NCBI GenBank assembly: GCA_040882645.1
Contig: JBBEAX010000054.1
Location: 1 to 21,976, forward strand
Length of the DNA stretch: 21,976 nt
Source of the DNA: JAUYIV01 sp040882645
Lineage (GTDB): Bacteria; Actinomycetota; Acidimicrobiia; Spongiisociales; UBA11373
Direction: 5' to 3'
The stretch's first letter is position 1; each line of letters opens with the position of its first letter. Shown here piece after piece: positions 1 to 6,883 of this stretch. Made by a program: the position numbers and the translations under genes. The notes beneath the pieces are model-generated. The model was not told the DNA's origin, did no database searches, and saw nothing but the letters and a program-made list of their open reading frames with translations.

Positions 1-2
1 TG

Positions 3-107
3 CGCCGGGGCCGCTACATCCGCATCCTCCCCGGCGACAAGGTCGACATCGACCTTTCGGTCTACGACCCCAGCCGCGGCCGCATCGTCTGGCGCTACCG
101 GACGTGA
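3..107 (+). CDS. infA: Translation initiation factor IF-1, C-terminal fragment
   Basis: The 34 residues before the TGA at 105-107 read RRGRYIRILPGDKVDIDLSV and then YDPSRGRIVWRYRT. This matches the final beta strands of the IF-1 OB fold, where families carry YIRILPGDKV and YDLSRGRIVYR. IF-1 is a cytosolic protein of about 72 residues that binds the 30S A site during initiation, so roughly the first half lies outside the window. The ORF is open at the window edge and its start cannot be seen. A hairpin follows the stop directly. The usual rpmJ-rpsM-rpsK continuation of the ribosomal operon is absent, so here infA is the last gene of its transcript or stands alone. Confidence 0.93.
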   Translation, partial: RRGRYIRILPGDKVDIDLSVYDPSRGRIVWRYRT

Positions 108-110
108 GTC

Positions 111-129
111 GGACGCCCTTCGGGCGTCC
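111..129 (+). terminator. Hairpin after infA, probable terminator
   Basis: GGACGCCC and GGGCGTCC form a perfect 8-bp stem around a TTC loop, four bases after the infA stop codon. The T-tract is minimal (TT), as is common in GC-rich actinobacterial terminators. The role is inferred from position and structure. Confidence 0.6.
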
Positions 130-133
130 TTCC

Positions 134-161
134 GCAATTCGCGATACGCAATACGCAATTC
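134..161 (+). repeat. Heptamer tandem array A (4 units)
   Basis: Four consecutive 7-bp units read GCAATTC, GCGATAC, GCAATAC, GCAATTC. The same unit variants reappear in the array at 6737-6785. The array lies in the infA/membrane-protein gap and is not coding. Confidence 0.75.
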
Positions 162-177
162 GAAAGAATGATCCGGG

Positions 178-208
178 TTGACGCCTCGGACGCCGACACC
201 CGTTAGGC
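178..208 (+). promoter_or_regulatory. Possible promoter for the membrane protein gene
   Basis: TTGACG at 178-183 is a good -35 match. The best -10 candidate is TTAGGC around 203-208, 19 bases away and only a weak match. Nothing else is recognised in the 108-381 gap apart from the hairpin and array A. Confidence 0.25.
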
Positions 209-381
209 CCTACATGCCGGGGTACGGCGCACCGATCGATCGCAGGCCCCATAGAGGCTCTGCACCGAACCTGCGCCGGGTTGATTGTGCCCAAAGGGCC
301 CTGGTCACGGCCTCGGCACCGGCCTAGACCGAAACCTGCAGAGGCTGGCGAACCCGGCTTCGAGATTCGGGAGGTTGATCC

Positions 382-957
382 ATGGCCATCTACTTGTCGC
401 TGATACTGCTGGGAGTCGTCATCGCCTGGATCGGTGGCTACAAGGCATGGAAACGGGGCCTTACCGGGTGGGCCTGGGCGGCGTTCCTCACCGGCCCCAT
501 CGTCGTCGTCGGCCCGGTCGTCGGCATCATGGCGATGACCCGTGAGGCGGATGTGACAGGACCCATCGACGAGCCCTGTCCCGGGTGCGGACACACCCTC
601 GGTCACTCCAGGCGCGGAACCTTCGATCGGTCCACTGAGCAACGCGTCGCTAGCCCCGCGACGGCCCTGATCAGCGGCGTACTGGGGGCAGCGCTGCTCG
701 TCGGCGGCCTCCTGTTGGCTCTCTCAGTGTGGAGAGGGGGAGACAAGAGCTGCTCGGGCGCGGTCTGCCTCGAGTGGGAGCACGGCGCAGGCATCGCCGG
801 GATCTCCTTCCTCGTCATCGGGCTGTGGCTCGGCTCGGCGGTGGGGTCGCGAGCGCTGGCGTTCCTGCGAGCCGACCGCGTGCCGGGCACCGGATACCGC
901 TGTGCCGGCTGCAATCACCAGTGGACCAGGCTCAAGGCAAGCCTGACCGCCGCATGA
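382..957 (+). CDS. Four-TM membrane protein with two CxxC pairs (hypothetical)
   Basis: This is an unrecognised 191-residue protein. Hydrophobic segments lie near residues 2-20, 30-52, 94-116 and 137-156. CPGCG at 66-70 follows the second segment and CAGC at 174-177 follows the fourth. The two CxxC knuckles are therefore on the same side of the membrane and could together make a zinc-ribbon-like site split by a helical hairpin. A further cysteine pair, C124 and C129, lies in the short loop between TM3 and TM4, on the opposite side, and could form a disulfide. The charge distribution does not settle the orientation. A GGGAGG Shine-Dalgarno lies about 8 bases before the ATG. It stands alone on this strand, with infA upstream and a convergent gene downstream. 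Function is unknown. Confidence 0.8.
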   Translation: MAIYLSLILLGVVIAWIGGYKAWKRGLTGWAWAAFLTGPIVVVGPVVGIMAMTREADVTGPIDEPCPGCGHTLGHSRRGTFDRSTEQRVASPATALISGVLGAALLVGGLLLALSVWRGGDKSCSGAVCLEWEHGAGIAGISFLVIGLWLGSAVGSRALAFLRADRVPGTGYRCAGCNHQWTRLKASLTAA

Positions 958-1000
958 CCCGATTCTCCTGAGCGGGAAGTGGCGTCGCGGTCGTTGCTGA

Positions 1001-1021
1001 GCTAATCGCCAATCGCTAATC
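1001..1021 (+). repeat. Heptamer tandem array B (3 units)
   Basis: Three 7-bp units read GCTAATC, GCCAATC, GCTAATC, followed by a partial GCG. It lies between two convergent genes, just before a GC hairpin. Confidence 0.6.
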
Positions 1022-1026
1022 GCGGA

Positions 1027-1044
1027 GGCCGGCGGCAGCCGGCC
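1027..1044. terminator. GC hairpin between convergent genes
   Basis: GGCCGGC and GCCGGCC pair perfectly around a GGCA loop, four bases beyond the stop codon of the minus-strand GAPDH-like gene. There is no T-tract in either direction. Its position suggests a terminator, mainly for the minus-strand gene. Confidence 0.45.
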
Positions 1045-1048
1045 GACC

Positions 1049-2110
1049 TCACACCTCTTGGAATAGGTAGCGCCGGAGGATGTCGAGGCGGTCGCCCACT
1101 CCTTCGGGGTGGAGGTACCAGAGAGTCGCCGCGATCGATGAGAGCAGGGCGTTGCCGTCCTGGGGGGTGAAGCAGAATCCGACGAGCTCGTTGCCGTTGC
1201 GTACGGCCAATGTCTCGATCGGCAGCACCGTCTGGCTGAGGATCCGACCGTAGTAGCCGTGGTCCCGGCCAAAGGAGAAGATCTGGTTGGCGGACCGCTT
1301 GTGGGTGAGGGCCACGCGTCGGTTGGCACTCAGCCGCTCGATCGCACCCTCGACGGTGATCTCCCGATCGAGTACCAGGCTGAAGTGCAGGGCATGCATG
1401 TACTGGGTCGGGAGCTTGACTGCCGACGAGAACACCGGCAGGTCGTGACCCAGCGTCTCGAACAAGTGATGGGCATCGCGGGCGTGGTGAGTGCCGAACC
1501 GGGCATCGTCATGACGGCCTACCTCCGGGCTCGGGGCGAAGCCGCTGTCCTGGCTGATGTCATTCGCCCGACGCATGCACAGGAACCGGCCGTTCTCGAG
1601 ATAAGACACCGTGCCCCCCTCGTCGAAGGCGAGCGTCTTGATCAGCACCGAGATGTTGTGGGTGTTGCACGACACCACGTGGATGAACCGGTCGTGACCC
1701 CGGACCAACGCATCGTCGTTGATGCCCCGGGCATACATCTTGCCGAACCCGAACTCGGAGCCCTGAGCAAGGAAACCCAGCGGTCCACGCGCCTGCTCGT
1801 AGTGATCGACCTTGTTGGCGTTACCGGCCGGGGTGCAGTCGATGACCACCGACGCCCGCTCGATGGCCTCCATCGTCTCCAACTTGGGGTTGTGGCCGAT
1901 CTCCTCGAACGAGGAACGTCGATCCGCATCCACCGCGAGAACGGCGCCACGCCCAACAAGGTCCTTGACCTTGGCGCGCTCCTCGATCATCGGAGTGCGC
2001 TTGTGGAAGGTCACCTCGTCGATACCGAAGGCTTCCCGGTAGTCGGCGAGGAGCCCGATCAAGGGCTCCCCGATGGTTCCGGTGCCGACCACATGGACGA
2101 TGTTCGACAT
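1049..2110 (-). CDS. Archaeal-type (type II) glyceraldehyde-3-phosphate dehydrogenase family protein
   Basis: This 353-residue protein resembles type II GAPDH, which oxidises glyceraldehyde-3-phosphate with NAD(P)+ and phosphate in central carbon metabolism. The N-terminal Rossmann glycine motif is GTGTIG (9-14). DCTPAG (91-96) matches the family's DCTPEG. The nucleophile region is VVSCNT (145-150), giving C148 as the active cysteine. MRRAND (179-184), a THHARD stretch (207-212) and LPTQYMHALH (233-242, with H239 a likely catalytic histidine) follow in family order. Archaeal enzymes usually read SCNTTG here, whereas this one has SCNTHN, so substrate or activity may differ. Length is close to the usual 335-345. 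GGAGGG lies 3 bases before the ATG. The gene is on the same strand as the secreted protein gene upstream, 61 bases away, but has its own promoter candidate. Type II GAPDH is uncommon in bacteria. Confidence 0.75.
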   Translation of the reverse strand: MSNIVHVVGTGTIGEPLIGLLADYREAFGIDEVTFHKRTPMIEERAKVKDLVGRGAVLAVDADRRSSFEEIGHNPKLETMEAIERASVVIDCTPAGNANKVDHYEQARGPLGFLAQGSEFGFGKMYARGINDDALVRGHDRFIHVVSCNTHNISVLIKTLAFDEGGTVSYLENGRFLCMRRANDISQDSGFAPSPEVGRHDDARFGTHHARDAHHLFETLGHDLPVFSSAVKLPTQYMHALHFSLVLDREITVEGAIERLSANRRVALTHKRSANQIFSFGRDHGYYGRILSQTVLPIETLAVRNGNELVGFCFTPQDGNALLSSIAATLWYLHPEGVGDRLDILRRYLFQEV

Positions 2111-2142
2111 TTGCCCTCCGTCACCCGCCTGAGCCGGTGGTC

Positions 2143-2171
2143 ATGCTATCCCCATGGAGGGTGGCGACCAA
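2143..2171 (-). promoter_or_regulatory. Promoter candidate for the GAPDH-like gene
   Basis: Read on the minus strand, TTGGTC (2171-2166), a 17-base spacer and TAGCAT (2148-2143) precede the GAPDH-like start by about 32 bases. The -10 is a good TANNNT box and the -35 is a partial match. It lies entirely in the 61-base gap. Confidence 0.4.
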
Positions 2172-4787
2172 TCACACCACCCCGACATAGTTGAGGCGAT
2201 CGCTGGCATCCAGCCGGGGACCGTTGTTGCTCCATGCGTGCCCGACCACGAGGTTCGACTGCTGGCCCTCCTGAACCACGATGGTCGCGGTGCACACCAT
2301 CGATTGGTAGTGACCGAGCGTTGGGCCCCCAGAGCATGCCAGGTCCCCGATCGGAACCCACGGGTCGAGGATCTCAGCACTCCACACGGTGGCGGTGTTG
2401 GCATGATTGCTGAGGACATACCGAATCACGGCGGTCTCCCCCGCTGCGAGGTTCGGCCCGGAGCCACTGTCGGCGCCTACGCCGTTGATCGTCACCTCGA
2501 GGATGATCTGGTCCTCACGCCCGAACGGCTTCACGTGGTAATACAGCCTCTCATTGGCGGCGACGTTCTGGTCGGTTCGAACCGTTGCCACAATCGAGGT
2601 TTCGATCAGCGTGGCCACCCGGGTACGGGTGCACACCAGCACCTCGCCCGGCTGAATGGCGGTCTCGGGGCAGTCGATCGCTCCGACCTCGGTATCGGTG
2701 ACCTGTATTCCGGTGAGCTCGGTGCCGCCGACGTTCGCCACCAGATACGAGAAGGTCATCACCTCGCCCTCGCGGATTCGGGGACCGGCGGGATTGTCAC
2801 CGTCGAGGCCGTCGACGAGGAACTCGATCCGCACGCTGGCATCGTTCGACTCGGGCACGAAGAAGTGGAACGGATCGAGGGCCTCGACCGCTTCTCCTGC
2901 CGAGTTGTACGCGGTGGCGCGAGCGCTACCCCCATAGGTGCCGGACGGCGGGCTGAGGTTGGAGGTACAGATCGTCGATGCCCCGGGGGCAAGCTGTCGT
3001 TCCGCACATGTCACAGACCCGAATCCGGGCAGGTTCACCCACAGACCCCACAGGGTCTCGGCACCGGTGTTTTGGATCTCAAAGGAGAGGGCGGCTGTTC
3101 CGCCGCGGGCGATCATCGGCCCGGGAGCGACATCGGCATCCGCGCCACCGACCAAGGCCTCCAGCGTGAGAGCAACGCCGTCGGTGGACACCACACCCGA
3201 GTAGTGGACATCGGCGGCATCCGATGCCCGCGTCCCAACCGCGTCCCACGCCGAGCCGACGACGGTGGCCGCGTATCCACCAGCCGCCGCGGTAGCGGTC
3301 TTCGAGCATTCGACCGCGGCGCCCGGAAGCAGGTGGCGGTCGGGGCAGGTGATCGTGCCCATGCCTCCATGCTCCAGATATAGCCCCCACAGTTCACCGG
3401 TGCCGACGTTGCGCACGCGGTATGTGAACGTGATCGGCGCACCAAAGGCGAACTCGGGACCCGGCCCCTGGTCGGCATCGTGCCCGTCGACAAGAACTTC
3501 GACGTCCACTCCCGGCGCGGTCGCGGGATCACCGCCCGATACCACATAGTGAATCGCCTCGAGGTCGAACGCCTCGGCACCATCGTCGTCCCATGCCTGG
3601 GCCGATACCTGATCGGTTCGAGTTCCGGATGCGCCTACCCGCTCCACCGAACAGGTCACCGTCGCACCGACCGCGAGGTCGCGGCTAGGGCAGTCGATCC
3701 GGCCTACGCCGTCATGCCACACATACAGGGACCACAGTCGGCGGTTTCCGGTGTTGGTGATGTCGTAACGGAACTGGAGCGGCGCACCCGGCTCGATCGT
3801 CGGACCGGGTGAAGCGTCTGCGTCGTCGCCGTTCACCGAGACATCAAGGCTCAGCGTCGCCGACGGAGGCGGAGGCGGGACCGCATTGCCGGGCCGCCCC
3901 ATCACCTCGACCTCGGCGAGTGCGAGCACTGCGTCGAAGTAGTCGAGCTGGATCCGCACATATCTGCCGGTTCGGTTCACCGGCACGACCGTCTTTCGGT
4001 TCGCCGCGTCCTGGTGATAGAAGTCCGAGACGCCCGGCTGGGTCTGCGTGTTCTTGATGTCCTTCACTTCGAATGGCGTGTCGCTGACGAATACATGGAA
4101 CTTCTGGAGGCGCTCAGAGCAGCAATCGGTTCGGTTCCACAGGACGACGTGGTCGATGTTCTGCACCTTGCCGAGGTCTACCTCCCACCACGCCTCAGAC
4201 ACCCGGTAGGTCATCGCGACCGAACCCGCGTCGCGATGCCCCTCGGTGTTCCCATCGACCGCGAGCCCGGCCGCAGTGCCCGTCTGCCACTGAGTCGTGG
4301 AAGACTGCGTCGCCGGCCTGCCGAGGGCAAGGTTCACGAACTGTGACGGAGCGGGCGCCGTCGCCCCGGTGTAGTGAACGCTCTCGGAGTCTTCGACCCC
4401 GCCGCTCGTGGGCCACGCGGTGGCGAACGCCTCGAGGGAGCGTTCGCCCGCCTGGGCGGTCAGCTGCGCCTCACAGACCATCAGCGAGTTGGGGGCGACA
4501 TGCCGCTCCGGACAGGTGACCCTCCCCACCCCCTCCTGGTAGAGATAGAGCGACCACAACCACTCACTGGAAGAGTTGCGGATCTCGTAGGTGACGGTGA
4601 TCGTCGATCCGGCATCGACTTCGGGTCCAGGAGCCGCATTGGCGGCGACACCACCCACGAAGACCTCGAGGTCGAGCGGGACGGCACCTTCGACGGCACC
4701 GGCTGGCGCGGCCACGGCCACTCCGACGGCGAGGGCGACGGCCCCAACAAGACCGCGGGTTCGACCCGACCGGCCGGACCTGCCCAT
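2172..4787 (-). CDS. Secreted six-module protein with an F5/8 type C (discoidin) domain
   Basis: The 871 residues begin with a signal peptide (basic n-region, hydrophobic 13-28, AGA cleavage region near 29-31). Six copies of a module of about 105 residues follow, near 37-141, 311-415, 427-530, 538-642, 651-751 and 760-869. Each has a G-x-x-A-x-x-x-PGP start, a Y-x-x-x-N-T/V-G strand and a disulfide-like C-P-x-R...C pair; the later modules are more diverged. This resembles the DUF11/DUF7507-like Ig folds of surface proteins. An F5/8C domain (149-297, opening NLALGRPATQSS) sits between modules 1 and 2; such domains bind carbohydrate or lipid. A proline run (304-308) follows. No LPXTG, SLH or C-terminal TM segment is seen, so it is probably released or non-covalently attached. 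The ATG at 4787 overlaps the preceding stop as TGATG with GGGGGTG in front, favouring it over the TTG one codon earlier. Adhesion or glycan binding is inferred. Confidence 0.82.
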   Translation of the reverse strand: MGRSGRSGRTRGLVGAVALAVGVAVAAPAGAVEGAVPLDLEVFVGGVAANAAPGPEVDAGSTITVTYEIRNSSSEWLWSLYLYQEGVGRVTCPERHVAPNSLMVCEAQLTAQAGERSLEAFATAWPTSGGVEDSESVHYTGATAPAPSQFVNLALGRPATQSSTTQWQTGTAAGLAVDGNTEGHRDAGSVAMTYRVSEAWWEVDLGKVQNIDHVVLWNRTDCCSERLQKFHVFVSDTPFEVKDIKNTQTQPGVSDFYHQDAANRKTVVPVNRTGRYVRIQLDYFDAVLALAEVEVMGRPGNAVPPPPPSATLSLDVSVNGDDADASPGPTIEPGAPLQFRYDITNTGNRRLWSLYVWHDGVGRIDCPSRDLAVGATVTCSVERVGASGTRTDQVSAQAWDDDGAEAFDLEAIHYVVSGGDPATAPGVDVEVLVDGHDADQGPGPEFAFGAPITFTYRVRNVGTGELWGLYLEHGGMGTITCPDRHLLPGAAVECSKTATAAAGGYAATVVGSAWDAVGTRASDAADVHYSGVVSTDGVALTLEALVGGADADVAPGPMIARGGTAALSFEIQNTGAETLWGLWVNLPGFGSVTCAERQLAPGASTICTSNLSPPSGTYGGSARATAYNSAGEAVEALDPFHFFVPESNDASVRIEFLVDGLDGDNPAGPRIREGEVMTFSYLVANVGGTELTGIQVTDTEVGAIDCPETAIQPGEVLVCTRTRVATLIETSIVATVRTDQNVAANERLYYHVKPFGREDQIILEVTINGVGADSGSGPNLAAGETAVIRYVLSNHANTATVWSAEILDPWVPIGDLACSGGPTLGHYQSMVCTATIVVQEGQQSNLVVGHAWSNNGPRLDASDRLNYVGVV

Positions 4788-5039
4788 CAAAACACCCCCA
4801 CATGGTGAGCGGGATCACTGCCGTCGAGTCGCTGGCGCTGGTTGGCCGACAAAGGCGGCACATTGATGCCGGCGTAGTGGATTGCGGAGTCCTCGACCCC
4901 GCCCGTCGCCACCCGAACGGTNNNNNNNNNNGGCGAGCGACCCGAAGACGGCGAGGTCGCGGGGCCCCTCGGTGGCGCCCGCCGCGGGGGCGAGGGCCAA
5001 TCCAACGGCCAAGACGGCGGCGACCACAAGACTGCGCAT
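4787..5039 (-). CDS. Small secreted paralog of the module protein, interrupted by the assembly gap
   Basis: The N-terminal part (5039-4932) reads as a signal peptide, MRSLVVAAVLAVGLALAPAA, then GATEGPRDLAVFGSLA, and runs into the N block. Beyond the Ns (4921-4787) another frame reads TVRVATGGVEDSAIHYAG and continues to TGA at 4789-4787. GGVEDSAIHYAG is nearly the end of module 1 in the large neighbour (GGVEDSESVHYTG). The two parts are therefore best read as one secreted gene with most of a module missing in a gap of unknown true length. The frame change across 10 N is an assembly artefact unless shown otherwise. GAGG lies 6 bases before the ATG. The stop overlaps the next start (TGATG), so the two genes are probably translationally coupled. 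It is the first gene of this transcript. Confidence 0.6.
4922..4931. other. Assembly gap (10 N)
   Basis: Ten Ns, which is the usual placeholder for a gap of unknown size. The gap falls inside a gene that repeats the module of its neighbour, as expected when near-identical repeats break an assembly. Confidence 0.95.
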
Positions 5040-5081
5040 TCAGAACCTCAGGAGTAATGGAGAGAAAGGAACCCGATTCGC

Positions 5082-5110
5082 ATCGTATGTGCACAGAGTG
5101 GTTGCTTCAA
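5082..5110 (-). promoter_or_regulatory. Sigma70-type promoter for the secreted-protein operon
   Basis: On the minus strand TTGAAG (5110-5105), exactly 17 bases and TACGAT (5087-5082) form a good housekeeping promoter. The predicted start site near 5075 leaves a leader of about 35 bases before the ATG at 5039. It should drive both the small paralog and the six-module protein. Confidence 0.6.
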
Positions 5111-5276
5111 CACTTTCCGTGGTTTCGGCGTTGCCATTCACTTTCACGGGGAGGGACTAGTCAGTTGCCCCTCGCTTCGCCCCGGCCAGCGATGGGCGAT
5201 GGGCGAAACCCGGACGGGGCAGTTCGCACCAATTGAGCAGGCTCCGCGGGTTGGGGAGGTCTGGGAGACTGGGGGG

Positions 5277-6296
5277 ATGCGGGCTTTGCGGTTTCATGGG
5301 GTAGGAGATCTGCGACTCGAACACATCACCGAGCCCGTTGCGGGAGAAGGGGAGGTCATCGTCCGCGTCGAGGCGTGCGGGGTGTGCGGGTCGGACCTCC
5401 ACTTCCTCGACGGAACCGCCCGCACCGCCCATACCCCGATCACTCTGGGCCACGAGATCGCCGGAACCGTCTACCAGTCCTCCATCGACGGGTGGCCTGT
5501 CTCCAGCCCGGTACTGGTGGCCGCCGGAGGGCATTGCGGCGAATGCCGTCGGTGCCTGGAGGGGCGGGTGAGCCTCTGCGAGCGATCCGAGGTCATGGGA
5601 ATCCACACCGATGGGGGCCTCGCCGACCTGGTTCGGGTGCGGGCCGACATGCTCATCCACCGCCCGCCTGAACTCTCCCCCGAGGTCGCCGCAACCGCGG
5701 TCGACGCCGGGGCGACCGCGTATCACGCCGTCACCCGCCGGGCTGGCGTGCGCGCCGGCGACTCGGTGGCCATCATCGGTGTAGGCGGACTCGGCGGCTA
5801 TGCCCTGCAGATCGCCCGCAACCTCGGGGCAGGTCCCGTCATCGCCGCCGACATCGACCCCAAACGGCTCGAGGAGGCCCGTCGGCTCGGGGCCGACGAG
5901 GTGGTCCTGATCGAACCCGGGACCTCGCTCGGTCGGCAGGTGAAGCTGCTGACCGATGGCGGCGTGGACGCTGCCCTCGAATTCGTAGGCCGGGCGCAGA
6001 CCGTCGACGCCGCGGTCAAATGCCTGCGACCGGGTGGTGTCGCCGTGGTGGTCGGTGTCGGAACCGAGCCCCTGGTCACCCTCCCTCCGGTGCTCTGGTC
6101 GAACCACGAGTACACCCTCGCCGGCTCCTACGGAAGCCTTCCCGGCGACGCCGAGGCAGTACTGGCAGCCTTGGGGGACGGCGCCCTCCAGCCCCCGCCC
6201 ATCGAGATGGTGACCCTGGACGATGCCGCCGAAGTAATCCGGGCCGCCGCCCGCGGCGAGCGCCAAATCGTTGGGCGCCTGATGGTGCAGCCGTGA
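5277..6296 (+). CDS. Zinc-dependent alcohol dehydrogenase (MDR family)
   Basis: This is a 339-residue medium-chain dehydrogenase that would oxidise an alcohol or polyol, or reduce the aldehyde or ketone, in the cytosol. C37 (in CGVCGSD), H59 and E60 (in GHE) fit the catalytic zinc site. C87, C90, C93 and C101 (GHCGECRRCLEGRVSLC) form the structural zinc lobe. The cofactor fold has GVGGLGGYA (168-176), and an acidic AADID ending the second strand (190-194) suggests NAD+ rather than NADP+. The overall pattern is closest to threonine/sorbitol dehydrogenase-like members, but the substrate cannot be named. The longer ORF from 5199 is rejected because MRALRFHGVG is the normal family N-terminus and GGAG lies upstream of it. 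The stop overlaps the next gene's GTG by four bases. Confidence 0.88.
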   Translation: MRALRFHGVGDLRLEHITEPVAGEGEVIVRVEACGVCGSDLHFLDGTARTAHTPITLGHEIAGTVYQSSIDGWPVSSPVLVAAGGHCGECRRCLEGRVSLCERSEVMGIHTDGGLADLVRVRADMLIHRPPELSPEVAATAVDAGATAYHAVTRRAGVRAGDSVAIIGVGGLGGYALQIARNLGAGPVIAADIDPKRLEEARRLGADEVVLIEPGTSLGRQVKLLTDGGVDAALEFVGRAQTVDAAVKCLRPGGVAVVVGVGTEPLVTLPPVLWSNHEYTLAGSYGSLPGDAEAVLAALGDGALQPPPIEMVTLDDAAEVIRAAARGERQIVGRLMVQP

Positions 6297-6730
6297 CGAT
6301 CGAACTCCACCACGGCCAGTACACGATCTCGACAGATCCGAACCGGCTGGATCTAGACCTGATCCAGCGGTGGCTCGACGAGGAGTCGTATTGGGCCCGC
6401 GGCCGAACGCGGGAGACCGTCGAGATGGCCGTCGCCCACAGTCTCAACTTCGGGGCCTACACGGAATCCGGCGAAATGGTCGGCGGCGCCCGGGTGGTCA
6501 CCGACTTCGCTACCTTCGCCTGGCTGTGCGACGTGTTCGTCGTCGCTACCCACCGCGGAACCGGGCTCGGCAAGGCACTGGTCGAGGCAGCGACCCAGCA
6601 TCCACGCCTCAGGGAGATCAAACGGTTCGCCCTCGCCACCGCCGACGCGCATGATCTCTACCGTCAATACGGGTTCAACGACCTGGACCACCCGGACCGG
6701 TGGATGATGAGGAGAGGTTCGACCGCGTAA
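6293..6730 (+). CDS. GNAT-family N-acetyltransferase
   Basis: This 145-residue protein has the GNAT fold, which transfers an acetyl group from acetyl-CoA to an amine. The acetyl-CoA binding motif A is clear: VFVVATHRGTGLGKALVEAA, with the R-G-x-G-x-G-K loop near residues 89-94. A C-terminal LYRQYGF strand and an HPDRWM tail are typical of small GNATs of the YP_-type annotated as putative acetyltransferases. The start is GTG inside GTGA, overlapping the dehydrogenase stop, so the pair is translationally coupled and probably co-transcribed. The substrate is unknown; the link to the dehydrogenase does not identify it. No signal peptide or TM segment is seen. Confidence 0.85.
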   Translation: MTIELHHGQYTISTDPNRLDLDLIQRWLDEESYWARGRTRETVEMAVAHSLNFGAYTESGEMVGGARVVTDFATFAWLCDVFVVATHRGTGLGKALVEAATQHPRLREIKRFALATADAHDLYRQYGFNDLDHPDRWMMRRGSTA

Positions 6731-6736
6731 CGAAGC

Positions 6737-6785
6737 GCAATTCGCAATACGCAATACGCGATACGCAATTCGCGATACGCGATAC
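6737..6785 (+). repeat. Heptamer tandem array C (7 units)
   Basis: Seven consecutive 7-bp units occur: GCAATTC, GCAATAC twice, GCGATAC, GCAATTC, GCGATAC twice. The last four also form the left arm of the inverted repeat 6758-6851, and four inverted units (6824-6851) form the right arm. Confidence 0.85.
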
Positions 6786-6851
6786 GACAGAACGTGTAGA
6801 TCGGTGTGCGACGCGTTTCTGTCGTATCGCGTATCGCGAATTGCGTATCGC
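6758..6851. terminator. Exact 35-bp inverted repeat made of heptamers, probable bidirectional terminator
   Basis: Positions 6758-6792 are the exact reverse complement of 6817-6851, with a 24-base loop (6793-6816). Each arm is four heptamer units plus GACAGAA or TTCTGTC. It lies between the 3' ends of the convergent GNAT and ABC transporter genes, so a two-way terminator or RNA-stabilising hairpin is the simplest reading. Confidence 0.7.
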
Positions 6852-6883
6852 CACTCACTCACGGAGACGGTGAACACCCGAAA

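Noticed and set aside
134..161. CRISPR-like or iteron-like repeats
   Set aside because: Units are 7 bp and directly abutting with no spacers, and no cas, rep or partition genes are present.
285..545. An 86-codon ORF before the membrane protein
   Set aside because: It overlaps the membrane protein gene, is Arg/Gly/His-rich and has no Shine-Dalgarno; the 382 frame has hydrophobic segments and GGGAGG.
2154..3383. A 409-codon plus-strand frame antisense to the module protein
   Set aside because: The opposite strand has a signal peptide, repeated modules and an F5/8C domain; this frame has no motif or Shine-Dalgarno.
4815..5039. A complete 74-residue secreted protein
   Set aside because: The frame crosses Ns and ends in low-quality Arg-rich sequence, while the other frame after the gap matches the paralogous module end.
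5199..5276. N-terminal extension of the alcohol dehydrogenase
   Set aside because: The family normally begins at MRALRFHG, and a GGAG precedes that ATG.
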